From Manganibacter manganicus (lineage in GTDB: Bacteria > Pseudomonadota > Alphaproteobacteria > Rhizobiales > Rhizobiaceae): a DNA stretch of 64,000 nucleotides. How positions within the stretch are numbered: position 1 is the first letter of the stretch; the number at the start of each line of letters is the position of its first letter. The notes beneath the pieces are model-generated. The model worked only from the letters and a program-made list of their open reading frames with translations, did no database searches and had not been told where the DNA came from. Made by a program: the position numbers and the translations under genes. This document shows, one piece after another, positions 47,102 to 56,811 of the stretch. The stretch spans positions 1 through 64,000 of the forward strand of contig NZ_MDET01000060.1 in NCBI RefSeq assembly GCF_002075885.1, in the 5' to 3' direction.

Positions 47102-47809
47102 CTAAATTTCGAGGGTTTCACCGATCTTTGGCACCGCCACCTTCACGCCTGAGCCTTCCATCCCAGCGATGAACTTGTCCGCTGACTGGTCGATGATCGG
47201 GAATGTACCGAAATGACATGGCACGACCGTCTCGAACTTAAAGAAGCGACGACAAGCGAGAGCAGCCACCGCGCCGCCCATGGTGAAACGGTCACCGATC
47301 GGCACAATGCCGATTGCCGGTTCATGCAGTTCGTTAATCAGGGCCATGTCGGAGAAAATGTCGGTATCGCCCATGTGATAGAGCGTCTTTTCATCCGGGA
47401 AGTGCAAGACAAGTCCGCCCGGATTGCCAAGATAGGTATTTCCACCATCGCGCCCCTGTGTCGAAGATGAATGCAATGCCTGCACGAATGTCGTGGTGAA
47501 ACCGCCACAATCGACGGTGCCGCCGATATTGCCGGGGTTGATCTTACCATCGCTGACGCCCTTGCCGACGAGATACATGCAGATTTCAAAATTGGCGACG
47601 AGCATCGCGCCGGTTTTTCTCAAGACCTCGAGAGCGCCACTGATATGATCGTCATGCCCGTGGGTGAGCAGCACATGGGTGGTGCCTTCGGCCGGCCCCT
47701 CCCATCCTCCGTGCCATGACGGATTTCCGACAAGATAAGGATCAATGAGAATTTTCAGCTTGTCCGTCTCGACGCCGAAAGCGGAATGGCCATACCAGGT
47801 CAGTTTCAT
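47102..47809 (-). CDS. UPF0173 family metal-dependent hydrolase
   Basis: A 235-aa MBL-fold protein with the metal site in [17 protein letters not shown] and the N-terminal [14 protein letters not shown]. The later [16 protein letters not shown] and [10 protein letters not shown] carry further ligands. UPF0173 members are cytoplasmic hydrolases of unknown substrate. It is divergent from ruvX by about 80 bases. Confidence 0.9.
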   Translation of the reverse strand: MKLTWYGHSAFGVETDKLKILIDPYLVGNPSWHGGWEGPAEGTTHVLLTHGHDDHISGALEVLRKTGAMLVANFEICMYLVGKGVSDGKINPGNIGGTVDCGGFTTTFVQALHSSSTQGRDGGNTYLGNPGGLVLHFPDEKTLYHMGDTDIFSDMALINELHEPAIGIVPIGDRFTMGGAVAALACRRFFKFETVVPCHFGTFPIIDQSADKFIAGMEGSGVKVAVPKIGETLEI

Positions 47810-47890
47810 GGAAGACGTCTCCTCGATTTTTCCTTGCTATGAGGATAGAACGCGGCCAACGCATGTCAAAAGAAAGCCTTGAAAACGCTC

Positions 47891-48370
47891 ATGGGTATCA
47901 TTGCAGTCGAGAGCCTTCCCGCACTGCTTTCAGACGGCAAGACGCTGGCCGGCCTCGACCTCGGTGACAAGACCATCGGCCTTGCCATCTCGGATCAGCG
48001 GCATACTTTTGCGCATCCGCGCCCGGTGATTGTTCGCAAGAAATTTTCACGCGACGCGGCAATGCTCCTTGAACTCCTCACGGTGGAAAACGTCGGCGCC
48101 ATCGTTATCGGCCTGCCAATCAACATGGACGGCTCGGAAGGCCCGCGCGCACAAAAATCTCGCGCCTTCGTGCGCAATATGGCGCCTTTGACGCCTCTGC
48201 CCTTCGTCTTGTGGGACGAGCGCCTATCGACCGTGGCTGCTGAACGAACCCTTATCGAAATGGACGTCTCGCGCGCCAAGCGTGCCGGCAAGATCGATTC
48301 GGCGGCTGCCGCCTTCATCCTGCAGGGCGTTCTGGACCGCCTGCGGGGCCTTGGAGCTTCCGTCCGATGA
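47891..48370 (+). CDS. ruvX: Holliday junction resolvase RuvX (YqgF)
   Basis: The 159-aa RNase H-fold protein has the N-terminal acidic site [15 protein letters not shown] and the [18 protein letters not shown] block. YqgF also processes the 5' end of pre-16S rRNA. ATG at 47891 chosen; a TTG at 47879 is possible. Its last 147 bases overlap the DUF6105-like gene on the other strand. Confidence 0.92.
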   Translation: MGIIAVESLPALLSDGKTLAGLDLGDKTIGLAISDQRHTFAHPRPVIVRKKFSRDAAMLLELLTVENVGAIVIGLPINMDGSEGPRAQKSRAFVRNMAPLTPLPFVLWDERLSTVAAERTLIEMDVSRAKRAGKIDSAAAAFILQGVLDRLRGLGASVR

Positions 48371-48658
48371 GATCGGTGACAGCCCCCGCTTTCTGCGTAG
48401 CCATGCTGCGATTTCACGGCGGCGCCTGAAAGCCCAGATTGCGGCCAGCAGGAAACTGTCAAAAACGCACGCCTTGGCGACCATGCCCGGAATTATCGCC
48501 GGGTCCACACCGAGGATCTCGCCATAGAGTTGAAAGACGAGATCGTGGAGTTGCCGGCTCAGCATCACATAGCCGAAATTGATGTCGTTCAGCGACAGGA
48601 AGAACCAACTCCAGAACAGAACTAGCGGTGCCAGCCAAAGCCCAAATATATAACGCAT
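48224..48658 (-). CDS. DUF6105-like small membrane protein
   Basis: A 144-aa protein from the ATG at 48658 with GAGGAAG nine bases upstream. The first 80 residues have two hydrophobic segments ([18 protein letters not shown] and [13 protein letters not shown]) and the block [20 protein letters not shown] that I associate with DUF6105. The last 48 residues, from about residue 97, are encoded antisense to the ruvX 3' end and are polar and repetitive in Ser/Gly. The body looks real; the tail may be a read-through product. Confidence 0.75.
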   Translation of the reverse strand: MRYIFGLWLAPLVLFWSWFFLSLNDINFGYVMLSRQLHDLVFQLYGEILGVDPAIIPGMVAKACVFDSFLLAAIWAFRRRREIAAWLRRKRGLSPISSDGSSKAPQAVQNALQDEGGSRRIDLAGTLGARDVHFDKGSFSSHGR

Positions 48659-48917
48659 CAGCGCTTCCTCGGGGTGAGGAAATGCCGTCCGGCATGCCGC
48701 GCGACTATTCGATAGCCGCAAAATAATGTCGAGAGCCGATCTGGCCGCATAGCGTTCCTGCTTTCATGAGGAACATTGGGCACTGCGGCGGCGACTCGCA
48801 ATGGAAACCCTTCGTTAAGGTTAATAGCGGTCCACTATGAAAAGCAATGCAACGTGGCGGCAGTCAAAGCGACCGCGAACGACGTCTCGACCTACTTTTT
48901 ACAGACAGAATTCGCGT

Positions 48918-50549
48918 TCAGGCGGCCACCGGATAGAGCGTATCGAGAATCAGTCCCGCATCGTGGCGCGAATCAAGCATGCCGTAGGTGGTGCGCCACT
49001 GTCCGGCCAGGCGCGTTTCCACGAAGGCATCGGCGATGCGCCCTGCCCCAAGCCGTCGCAGTTCGGCGGCGGCGGCGGCAAGCGCCAATTGCTCTGTAAG
49101 CAGGCGAGCGGAACCTTCATCCGTCGTCGCCACCTGCATGGCGGCCTTGAGGACGCCAACCGTGCCGCTTCCGCTCGCGCCAAGATCACGGTCAATGCCA
49201 GCCAGCACATCTTCGAAAAGGGCCGGCGCGCGCGTCAGCACCCGCAACACATCGAGCGCCATGACATTACCGGACCCCTCCCAAATGGCATTGACCGGCG
49301 CCTCGCGATAATAGCGGGCAAGCGGCATTTCCTCGACATAGCCATTGCCGCCAAGGCACTCCATCGCCTCGTAAAGCAACGACGGAGCAATCTTGCAGAC
49401 CCAATATTTGACAACCGGCGTCATCGCGCGCGCGAACGCCGCTTCACCGCGGTCGCCGGCGGCTTCATCGAATGACCGCGCGAGGCGGAAGGACAGCGCC
49501 GTCGAGGCAGCGACATCCAGCGCCATGTCGGCCAGAACGCGCTGCATCAATGGTTGATCGGCAAGATTGGCGCCGAATACCTGTCGATGACGCGTATGAT
49601 GCACGGCTTCCGCCAACCCTGCCCGCATCAGCGCCGACGACGCGACGGCGCAGTCGAGCCGTGTCAGTGTCACCATATCCATGATGGTGCGGACGCCCGA
49701 GCCCGGTTCGCCGACCATCTCACCAACGGCATTAACGAACTCGACTTCGGATGATGCGTTCGAGCGATTTCCAAGCTTGTCCTTCAGGCGCTGAAAGCGA
49801 AAACCGTTGCCCGAGCCATCGCCGAGCACGCGCGGCACGAGAAAGCACGACAGGCCCTCCGGCACCTGCGCCAACACGAGAAAAGCATCCGACATCGGCG
49901 CCGACATGAACCATTTGTGGCCGATCAACCGGTAGAAACCGGTAGAGCCGGCGCGCTCGGCCTTTGTCGTGTTCGCCCGCACATCGGTCCCACCCTGTTT
50001 CTCGGTCATACCCATGCCGAGCGTGAGGCCGGTCTTCTCGACCGGGGGCTTTTGAGATTGGTCGTATTTGCGCGTTGTCACGCGCGGCGCCCATTCGCGG
50101 AACAGCTTGGGGCTGGTCATTAACGCGGCAAGCGAAGCGCTGGTCATGGTGATCGGACACAGGTGGCCCGTTTCCAGTTCGGCAGTCAGGTAGAAGCGTG
50201 CTGCACGCACCTGATGGCGACGGCCGACCTCGGTCTCTCCATTCTCCCAGATCGAGGAATGCAAGCCATTCGCGACCGAACGGCGCATCAAGGCATGGTA
50301 GGCAGGATGAAATTCGACAAGATCGAGCCGGCGCCCCTGCCGATCATGCGTGCGCAATTTCGGCGTCTCGACATTGGCCAGCCGGGCGAGATCCTGGGCT
50401 TCCTGCGTCAACACGAAACGGCCAAGCTGATCGAGGTCCTTGCGCACCGGTTCGGAGAATTGCTCGGCAAGCTGGATCAGCAACGGGTCGCCTCGCCAAG
50501 CATTTCCCCCGGTCAGCGGCGGCGGCTGATTCGTCACGTCGTCGGTCAC
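48918..50549 (-). CDS. aidB: AidB-like acyl-CoA dehydrogenase (alkylation response protein)
   Basis: The 543-aa flavoprotein matches E. coli AidB closely in length and in blocks such as NQPPPLTGGNAW, LARLANVETPKLRTHDRQGR, GMTEKQGGTDVRANT and GHKWFMSAPMSDAFLVL. AidB binds FAD and DNA and limits alkylation damage; dehydrogenase activity is weak. No promoter feature of the Ada response was seen upstream. Divergent from pyrB by 155 bases. Confidence 0.92.
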   Translation of the reverse strand: MTDDVTNQPPPLTGGNAWRGDPLLIQLAEQFSEPVRKDLDQLGRFVLTQEAQDLARLANVETPKLRTHDRQGRRLDLVEFHPAYHALMRRSVANGLHSSIWENGETEVGRRHQVRAARFYLTAELETGHLCPITMTSASLAALMTSPKLFREWAPRVTTRKYDQSQKPPVEKTGLTLGMGMTEKQGGTDVRANTTKAERAGSTGFYRLIGHKWFMSAPMSDAFLVLAQVPEGLSCFLVPRVLGDGSGNGFRFQRLKDKLGNRSNASSEVEFVNAVGEMVGEPGSGVRTIMDMVTLTRLDCAVASSALMRAGLAEAVHHTRHRQVFGANLADQPLMQRVLADMALDVAASTALSFRLARSFDEAAGDRGEAAFARAMTPVVKYWVCKIAPSLLYEAMECLGGNGYVEEMPLARYYREAPVNAIWEGSGNVMALDVLRVLTRAPALFEDVLAGIDRDLGASGSGTVGVLKAAMQVATTDEGSARLLTEQLALAAAAAELRRLGAGRIADAFVETRLAGQWRTTYGMLDSRHDAGLILDTLYPVAA

Positions 50550-50704
50550 GGCTCGTCCTCACAGTCTGCCGGCAACGGTTCCGAATCCGCAGCCAATATT
50601 CGCGCGTTTATAGCCAAGGCCGGCTGCCAGTGCGATGAAAATACCGACCACGCAACGCTGGCGCTTGCGGCGGCCTCGTCCCCATTCTATAGCACCGGCT
50701 TGAG

Positions 50705-51670
50705 ATGACAGACACTTCGCCCCTGCCGCTTTTCCCTCACCGCCACCTGCTGGGCATACGCGACCTTTCTCCCCACGACATCGAAATTCTCTTGCAACGG
50801 GCCGATAAAGCGGTTGCGATCTCGCGCCAGTCTGAAAAAAAGACTTCGGTGCTACGCGGCCGCACCCAGATCAACCTTTTTTACGAGGCATCGACCCGCA
50901 CCCAATCGTCGTTTGAACTGGCGGGTAAAAGGCTTGGCGCCGATGTCATGAACATGTCGGTGGCCAGTTCCTCGGTGAAGAAGGGCGAAACGTTGATCGA
51001 CACCGCGATCACGCTGAACGCCATGCGGCCCGACATTCTGGTCATTCGTCACCAGTCGGCCGGCGCTGCGGCACTTCTTGCCCAGAAGGTTGGTTGTTCG
51101 GTGGTCAATGCCGGCGATGGTACGCACGAACATCCCACCCAGGCCTTACTCGATGCGCTTACCATTCGCCGCGCCAAGGGAAATGTCTCCAAACTGATTG
51201 TGACCATCTGCGGCGATATTCTTCATTCCCGCGTTGCACGCTCCAACATCATTCTTCTCAACGCGCTCGGCGCACAGGTGCGGGTTGTGGCTCCTTCAAC
51301 CCTGTTGCCTACCGGTATCGAGCAGATGGGCGTCATCGTGCACCGCTCCATGGCCGAGGGATTGAAGGACGCCGATGTCGTCATGATGCTACGTCTTCAA
51401 CGCGAGCGCATGGCCGGCGCGTTCGTGCCTTCGACACGGGAATATTTCCGCTATTTCGGGCTCGACGCAGAAAAATTGAAAGCTGCAAAACCCGATGCGC
51501 TGGTCATGCATCCTGGCCCGATGAACCGAGGCGTGGAAATTGCCTCCGAAATCGCAGACGGGCCGCAAAGCGTTATTCAGGAACAGGTCGAGATGGGTGT
51601 TGCCGTGCGCATGGCGGTGATGGAAGCGCTCCTTGATCCGCGCCGTAACCCGGAGGGGCGCGCGGCATGA
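50705..51670 (+). CDS. pyrB: aspartate carbamoyltransferase catalytic subunit
   Basis: Makes carbamoyl-aspartate in pyrimidine synthesis. The 321-aa protein has the carbamoyl-phosphate motif STRT in [20 protein letters not shown], and [14 protein letters not shown] and [12 protein letters not shown]. It overlaps the following dihydroorotase-like gene by four bases (ATGA). In bacteria with this arrangement the two proteins form a complex. No pyrI is present. Confidence 0.95.
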   Translation: MTDTSPLPLFPHRHLLGIRDLSPHDIEILLQRADKAVAISRQSEKKTSVLRGRTQINLFYEASTRTQSSFELAGKRLGADVMNMSVASSSVKKGETLIDTAITLNAMRPDILVIRHQSAGAAALLAQKVGCSVVNAGDGTHEHPTQALLDALTIRRAKGNVSKLIVTICGDILHSRVARSNIILLNALGAQVRVVAPSTLLPTGIEQMGVIVHRSMAEGLKDADVVMMLRLQRERMAGAFVPSTREYFRYFGLDAEKLKAAKPDALVMHPGPMNRGVEIASEIADGPQSVIQEQVEMGVAVRMAVMEALLDPRRNPEGRAA

Positions 51671-52953
51671 GCGTTACGGTCTTTCATAACGCCCGCATTG
51701 TCGATCCCTCGCGCGGTATCGATGAGATCGGCAGCGTCGTCGTCAACGGCAAAAGGATTGAAGCGGCCGGCTCATCCGCGCTGAACCAAGGCGTGCCTGA
51801 TGGCGCAACGATTATCGACTGCACAGGCAAGCTTATCGTTCCGGGTTTGGTCGATACGCGAGTTTTCATCGGCGAACCGGGGGGCGAACATCGGGAAACT
51901 ATCGCATCCGCGAGCATCGCGGCGGCTGCAGGCGGGGTTACCTCCATCGTCATGATGCCGGACACGGAACCGACTATCGACGACATTGCGCTCGTCGAAT
52001 TCGTCTTGCGCACGGCAAGAGAGACGGCGTGCGTCAACGTTTTTCCCGCAGCCGCCATCACCAAGGGGCTGAGCGGTCGTGAAATGACTGAATTCGGATT
52101 GTTGCACGAGGCCGGCGCAGTTGCGTTTACCGATGGGCGGCACACGATAGCCAATTCAATGGTCATGCGTCGTGCGCTGACCTATGCGCGGGATTTCGGT
52201 GCAGTCATCGCCCATGAAACGCAGGATGTCGATCTCGCATCGAGCGGCGTGATAAACGAAGGGCTCTATGCCAGTTGGCTGGGCCTGCCTGGCATTCCGC
52301 GCGAGGCGGAATTGATTCCATTGGAGCGCGACCTCGCTTTGGCGCGATTGACCGGCGGCGCCTATCATGCGGCGAAAATTTCCACTGCGATGGCCACAGA
52401 TGCCGTAAAGCGGGCAAAGAACGACAACGCGAACATCACTGCAGGTCTGGCGATCCACAATCTGGCCCTGAATGAGAACGACGTTGGCGAATATCGCACG
52501 TTTTTCCGTCTGGCACCGCCATTGCGCGCAGAAGAAGACCGCACGGCCATGATCGAAGCCCTGAAGGACGGCACGGTCGATATCGTGGTTTCGTCCCATG
52601 ATCCGCAGGACGTCGATACCAAACGTCTTCCCTTTGCCGATGCGGCAGCCGGCGCCATCGGACTGGAGACGCTGCTGTCGGCAGCCTTGCGGCTTTACCA
52701 CAATGGCGATGTTCCGCTGCTTCGGTTGATCGATGCGCTATCCACCGCGCCGGCGCGTATATTCGGCCTGCCAGGCGGCACGTTGCGGCCGGGAGCCGTT
52801 GCCGATCTCGTGCTTGTCGATCTCGATATGCCGTGGATCGTCAGCGAAGCCGAAATCCGGTCTCGTTCCAAAAACACCTGTTTTGAGGGTGCTCGCTTGC
52901 AGGGCCGGATCTTGCAAACCATGGTCGCGGGCCGCACAGTGTTTTCCGATTAG
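51667..52953 (+). CDS. pyrC: dihydroorotase-like protein PyrX, lacking metal ligands
   Basis: A 428-aa amidohydrolase-fold protein adjacent to pyrB. The metal motif HxH of active dihydroorotases is replaced: residues 63-67 read D-T-R-V-F instead of D-x-H-x-H, and the TDHAPH block near the C-terminus reads SSHDPQ. So catalysis is very unlikely. Inactive PyrC' homologues coupled to pyrB are known from Pseudomonas, where they hold aspartate carbamoyltransferase together. The active dihydroorotase must lie elsewhere. Symbol pyrC follows annotation custom; pyrX is more exact. Confidence 0.9.
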   Translation: MSVTVFHNARIVDPSRGIDEIGSVVVNGKRIEAAGSSALNQGVPDGATIIDCTGKLIVPGLVDTRVFIGEPGGEHRETIASASIAAAAGGVTSIVMMPDTEPTIDDIALVEFVLRTARETACVNVFPAAAITKGLSGREMTEFGLLHEAGAVAFTDGRHTIANSMVMRRALTYARDFGAVIAHETQDVDLASSGVINEGLYASWLGLPGIPREAELIPLERDLALARLTGGAYHAAKISTAMATDAVKRAKNDNANITAGLAIHNLALNENDVGEYRTFFRLAPPLRAEEDRTAMIEALKDGTVDIVVSSHDPQDVDTKRLPFADAAAGAIGLETLLSAALRLYHNGDVPLLRLIDALSTAPARIFGLPGGTLRPGAVADLVLVDLDMPWIVSEAEIRSRSKNTCFEGARLQGRILQTMVAGRTVFSD

Positions 52954-52998
52954 AGCGCAGAGAATGCGCCGTTAGCCGGGGGAACTCGAGGGGAAATC

Positions 52999-53583
52999 AT
53001 GACCTTTGGTATTGCTGCGCTGATCTTCGGCTATCTGTTGGGCTCGATTCCCTTCGGCCTTCTTATGACGCGCGCGGCCGGCCTTGGCGATGTCCGCAAG
53101 ATCGGTTCGGGTAATATCGGCGCCACCAACGTACTCAGAACCGGTAACAAGAAACTTGCCGCCATAACGCTCGTCCTTGATGCGTTGAAAGGCACGGCAG
53201 CCGTAGTGCTCGCCCGTCTCTACGGACCTGAATTGGGCCTTTGGGCAGGCTTCGGGGCCTTCTTGGGCCACCTTTTTCCGGTTTGGCTGGGCTTCAAGGG
53301 CGGCAAGGGCGTGGCAACTTATCTCGGCGTATTGATCGGGCTCATGTGGCAGGTTGCGCTGATCTTTGCTGTGGTGTGGCTGCTGGTTGCACTTGTGTTC
53401 CGTTATTCGTCACTGGCAGCACTCGCCGCCGCCATTATCGTGCCTGTTGCGCTTTGGGTTCAGGCGCCCATTCAACTGGCGGGCCTGTTCGCGACTATGA
53501 GTTTGATCCTTTTCATCAAACATCGCGCCAACATTGCGCGGCTGCTGGCAGGAGCGGAAAGTCGAATTGGAGCCAAGGGGTGA
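52999..53583 (+). CDS. plsY: glycerol-3-phosphate acyltransferase PlsY
   Basis: Transfers acyl from acyl-phosphate to glycerol-3-phosphate, the first step of phospholipid synthesis. The 194-aa membrane protein has the PlsY motifs [25 protein letters not shown] and [13 protein letters not shown]. Its TGA overlaps the dprA GTG by four bases. It lies 45 bases downstream of the dihydroorotase-like gene. Confidence 0.95.
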   Translation: MTFGIAALIFGYLLGSIPFGLLMTRAAGLGDVRKIGSGNIGATNVLRTGNKKLAAITLVLDALKGTAAVVLARLYGPELGLWAGFGAFLGHLFPVWLGFKGGKGVATYLGVLIGLMWQVALIFAVVWLLVALVFRYSSLAALAAAIIVPVALWVQAPIQLAGLFATMSLILFIKHRANIARLLAGAESRIGAKG

Positions 53584-54710
53584 CGGCGCTGCCGGCCGGT
53601 TCATATCTGAGCGACCGGCAACGGTTGAGTTGGCTCCGCCTCATCCGCACGCCGAACGTTGGTCCCGCTTCCTTCAAGGCGCTTATCGATCGATTCGGCT
53701 CGGCTGACACGGCACTCGAGATGCTGCCTGAACTCATGATTTCGGGCGGCGCAAATCGGATCGCGCGCATCCCCTCGGTAGCCGAAGCCGAAGCCGAAAT
53801 GCAAATCGCGGCACGGTTCGGCTCACGATTCGTCTGCATCGGCGAGCCCGGCTATCCGACCTTGCTCGAATCCATGGATCATCCACCGCCACTCCTGGCC
53901 ATCAAGGGCGACAACACGATCGGCTCCGTCCCTGCCGTGTCTCTCGTAGGTGCCCGCAACGCGTCTCTTGCCGGCATCAAAATGGCTGGCATGTTGGCAC
54001 GGGAAATCGGTCAAAAGGGATACGTAGTCGTCTCCGGCCTTGCCAGAGGCATCGACACAGCGGCACATCGAGGCAGCCTGACTACAGGAACAGTCGGGGT
54101 ATTTGCCGGGGGGCTCGACAAGCCTTACCCCCCGGAAAATATAAACTTGTGCGACGAAATTGTCGAAAACGGCGGAGCGCTCATTTCCGAAATGCCATTC
54201 GGCTGGCAAGCTCGCGCACAGGATTTCCCTCGCCGCAACCGGCTTGTCGCAGGCATGGCGCTGGGTCTTGTTGTCGTCGAGGCCGCCAAGCGATCCGGTT
54301 CTCTCATCAGTGCGCGCCTTGCCGGCGAAATGGGCCGTCTGGTCTTTGCTGTTCCGGGCTCCCCCCTTGATCCACGCGCCGCGGGCGCCAACAGTCTTCT
54401 CAAGGACGGCGCCATTCTGGTGACTGAGACAGCCGATGTGATCGACGCACTCGCACCACTGACTATAACGCCGATAGATGCCTTGCCCTTGGAGGAGGAG
54501 CCAGCCGACTCGTCACCCGTGCCACCGGCCAGGGACGACGAGCGCACCCGGATCCTGCAGGCACTAGGTCCCGTTCCAATCGGCATCGATGAAATCATTC
54601 GCCACACGAATCTGCATCCCGCACAAGTGTCAATGGTCTTGCTGGAACTCGACCTCGCTGGTCGCCTTGAACGCCATACCGGTGGCTGCGTTTCGCTGAT
54701 CGTCAACTAG
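53580..54710 (+). CDS. dprA: DNA-processing protein DprA
   Basis: DprA loads RecA on incoming single-stranded DNA during transformation. The 376-aa protein starts at a GTG overlapping the plsY stop. N-terminal SAM-like domain (about 15-80), then the Rossmann-fold DprA domain ([58 protein letters not shown]) and a C-terminal winged helix (about 315-376). The plsY-dprA order is common in alphaproteobacteria. Confidence 0.93.
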   Translation: MTALPAGSYLSDRQRLSWLRLIRTPNVGPASFKALIDRFGSADTALEMLPELMISGGANRIARIPSVAEAEAEMQIAARFGSRFVCIGEPGYPTLLESMDHPPPLLAIKGDNTIGSVPAVSLVGARNASLAGIKMAGMLAREIGQKGYVVVSGLARGIDTAAHRGSLTTGTVGVFAGGLDKPYPPENINLCDEIVENGGALISEMPFGWQARAQDFPRRNRLVAGMALGLVVVEAAKRSGSLISARLAGEMGRLVFAVPGSPLDPRAAGANSLLKDGAILVTETADVIDALAPLTITPIDALPLEEEPADSSPVPPARDDERTRILQALGPVPIGIDEIIRHTNLHPAQVSMVLLELDLAGRLERHTGGCVSLIVN

Positions 54711-54793
54711 CGATTGTGGCTCGCCTCATTCCCGCAAGCGGCGGCCACTCCAATCGCAAAAAAACTCTCAAATTGTTGACTATACTGAGGCTT

Positions 54794-54869
54794 TGGTGAG
54801 CGCACAGGGATTCGAACCCTGGACCTACTGATTAAAAGTCAGTTGCTCTACCGGCTGAGCTATGCGCTC
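54794..54869 (-). tRNA. tRNA-Lys (anticodon TTT)
   Basis: A 76-base gene including CCA: acceptor GAGCGCA with TGCGCTC, D arm AGCTCAGCCGGTAGAGCA, anticodon loop CTTTTAA with anticodon TTT, T-loop GTTCGAATC. It reads AAR lysine codons and lies downstream of dprA on the opposite strand. Confidence 0.97.
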
Positions 54870-55073
54870 CCGCAGGCACCGAAGCGCCCCGGAATTGCGG
54901 CGGAACATAGGGAGCGCGCTCGCACCGGTCAACCAGAAAGTGAGCGCATAAAGAGTGGCTGCGAAGCTCAATTTGCCGATAACCGAGAATGTCCAGTGGC
55001 AGGCTGGTTCGGCGTCCGAAAAAATGCGCAAAGACGATTTTGCCTCCCTGTGAAATACAGGAAAATCATGAGC

Positions 55074-55101
55074 TTGGAATTTGATCCGGAACAAATAAGA
55101 T
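55074..55101 (+). promoter_or_regulatory. possible promoter of the BA14K gene
   Basis: TTGGAA (55074-55079) and TAAGAT (55096-55101) are 16 bases apart, 55 bases upstream of the start. A TTGACA at 55113-55118 has no good -10 partner. Confidence 0.35.
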
Positions 55102-55155
55102 TGGAAGGTCGTTTGACATGACAGGGACGTCAACCAACCCAACGAGGAAAATGGT

Positions 55156-55629
55156 ATGAACAGGATCAAAAGGGGGCTGATGGCGACTGTGTTGTCGTTT
55201 TCATTCGCGGCAACGGCGGTTCTGCCAGCCGATGCCGCCTCGTTCTACGTGCCGCAGAATCCAACCGCTTCATCTGACATTATCAATGTGGCGGGGCGCG
55301 GTGACGGACGCGACTACTACCGAAAGCGGCATCATCACCGGCGCTCACACGTTCGGCGCCATCACAATGGTCATTATTATTGGCGCGGCCATCGCGGCTA
55401 CCGTCATTACCGTCCCGGCTATCGTCGACACGGCGACTTCTGGTTTCCGCTGGCCGCCTTCGCGGCAGGCGCCATCATCGGCGGTGCCATGAACAATGAC
55501 CGGCCTGCGGCCCGCTCAGGCAACGCCCATGTTCAATGGTGCTACGATCACTATCGCAGTTATCGCGCTTCGGACGATACCTATCAGCCCTATAACGGGC
55601 CGAGACGCCGTTGCCGCTCGCCTTATTGA
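55156..55629 (+). CDS. BA14K family protein
   Basis: The 157-aa secreted protein has a signal peptide (cleavage near ADAAS, residue 28), a strongly basic His/Arg/Tyr-rich stretch (about 55-95), a Gly/Ala hydrophobic segment (PLAAFAAGAIIGGAM) and the C-terminal BA14K signature (NAHVQWCYDHYRSYRASDDT and YNGPRRRC) with two cysteines. BA14K of Brucella is immunoreactive and lectin-like. Function here is not known. Followed by a strong hairpin. Confidence 0.9.
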   Translation: MNRIKRGLMATVLSFSFAATAVLPADAASFYVPQNPTASSDIINVAGRGDGRDYYRKRHHHRRSHVRRHHNGHYYWRGHRGYRHYRPGYRRHGDFWFPLAAFAAGAIIGGAMNNDRPAARSGNAHVQWCYDHYRSYRASDDTYQPYNGPRRRCRSPY

Positions 55630-55642
55630 TCACTGATATGTC

Positions 55643-55664
55643 ACCCGCGCCCCAGGGCGCGGGT
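55643..55664. terminator. strong hairpin between BA14K and the DeoR regulator
   Basis: ACCCGCGCC (55643-55651) pairs perfectly with GGCGCGGGT (55656-55664) around CCAG. It lies 14 bases after the BA14K stop and 5 bases past the DeoR stop on the other strand, so could end both transcripts, though neither side has a U run. Confidence 0.6.
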
Positions 55665-55669
55665 CTCGC

Positions 55670-56473
55670 CTACCCCGCATTAGCGGTGGCCTCCACAAGG
55701 TCGACCTCCGAATCCATGCAAATACGCCGTATCGAAGCGAGGTCGCAACGATCGGTGATGAACGTATCGACTTGGGAAAGATGACCAATGCGTACCGGTG
55801 CGGTGCGCTCGAACTTGGTCCGGTCAGAGACCAGAATGACCTGCCGCGCATTGGCAATGATTGCCTGTGCGACTTTAACCTCGCGAAAATCGAAATCGAG
55901 CAACGCACCGTCATGGTCGATGGCTGACGCGCCGATCACCGCATAATCGACCTTGAATTGCCTGATGAAATCGACCGCCGCCTCGCCCACCACACCGCCA
56001 TCCGATCCACGGACAACGCCGCCGGCAATCACAACTTCGATGGAAGGATACACGCGCATCCTGTTGGCGACATTGATATTATTGGTGATGACCATTAGGC
56101 CGGAATGATCCAATAATGCGTTGCTCACCGCTTCAGTAGTCGTGCCGATATTGATGAACAGAGAAGCGTTATCCGGAATGATTCTCGCTGCGGCCTTGCC
56201 GATCGCATCCTTCTCATCAGCGGCTATCTTGCGCCGCGCCTCATATTCCATGTTCTCGATGCCGGATGGGAACAGAGCCCCGCCGTGGATTCGCGAAAGC
56301 AGGCGCTGCTCGCACAGGTCGTTCAGATCCTTGCGGATCGTCTGGGGAGTGACGTTGAAATGCGCGGCCAATTCATCGACCAATACTCGACCACTATCTT
56401 TGGCAAGCTCGATTATTTCGGAGTGGCGAGGCGACAGATACATTGCAGGAACCGCTTTCGTTTCCCGATTCAT
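55670..56473 (-). CDS. DeoR/GlpR family transcriptional regulator
   Basis: A 267-aa repressor with the N-terminal DeoR helix-turn-helix (LVDELAAHFNVTPQTIRKDL, then LSRIHGGA) and the sugar-phosphate sensing domain (NASLFINIGTTTEAVSNALL, IAGGVVRGSDGGVVGE). Such proteins respond to phosphorylated sugars or polyols; GlpR binds glycerol-3-phosphate. No cognate operon is adjacent, so the regulon is unknown. Confidence 0.92.
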   Translation of the reverse strand: MNRETKAVPAMYLSPRHSEIIELAKDSGRVLVDELAAHFNVTPQTIRKDLNDLCEQRLLSRIHGGALFPSGIENMEYEARRKIAADEKDAIGKAAARIIPDNASLFINIGTTTEAVSNALLDHSGLMVITNNINVANRMRVYPSIEVVIAGGVVRGSDGGVVGEAAVDFIRQFKVDYAVIGASAIDHDGALLDFDFREVKVAQAIIANARQVILVSDRTKFERTAPVRIGHLSQVDTFITDRCDLASIRRICMDSEVDLVEATANAG

Positions 56474-56508
56474 AGATTGAAACGAAAATCAAGGAAAGGA
56501 AGGCGCGA

Positions 56509-56745
56509 TCAGAACGCGCGGAATGTCACGGTCGTAAAAGTGTCCTTGATGCCGGCAATCACCTGGACCTTCTGATTGACAAAATGGCCGATATCTTCGC
56601 CATCGTCCACATAGAATTTGGCCAAGAGGTCGTATTGCCCGGCAGTGGAATAAATTTCAGAAGCGATCTCTGCATCGGCCAGTTCGCTGGCGACCTCATA
56701 GGCCTTGCCGAGATCACACTTGATCTGCACAAAAAATGCCTTCAT
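56509..56745 (-). CDS. standalone Lrp/AsnC ligand-binding (RAM) domain protein
   Basis: A 78-aa protein made only of the RAM domain of Lrp/AsnC regulators (KAFFVQIKCDLGKAYEVAS, then YSTAGQYDLLAKFYVDDGED and VNQKVQVIAGIKDTF) without the DNA-binding half. Standalone RAM proteins can bind amino acids and form multimers; no target is known here. The ATG at 56745 gives the correct domain start; the frame open to 56802 adds poor sequence. Confidence 0.88.
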   Translation of the reverse strand: MKAFFVQIKCDLGKAYEVASELADAEIASEIYSTAGQYDLLAKFYVDDGEDIGHFVNQKVQVIAGIKDTFTTVTFRAF

Positions 56746-56811
56746 CGCCGTACTCCGTCTGGATGTTAGGTGTCTTGTCGCAAACTGCGATATTACTTTC
56801 AAGCGGTGTGC

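Noticed and set aside
54843-55121. 92-aa plus-strand ORF upstream of BA14K
   Set aside because: It starts inside the tRNA-Lys gene and has no ribosome site or family similarity.
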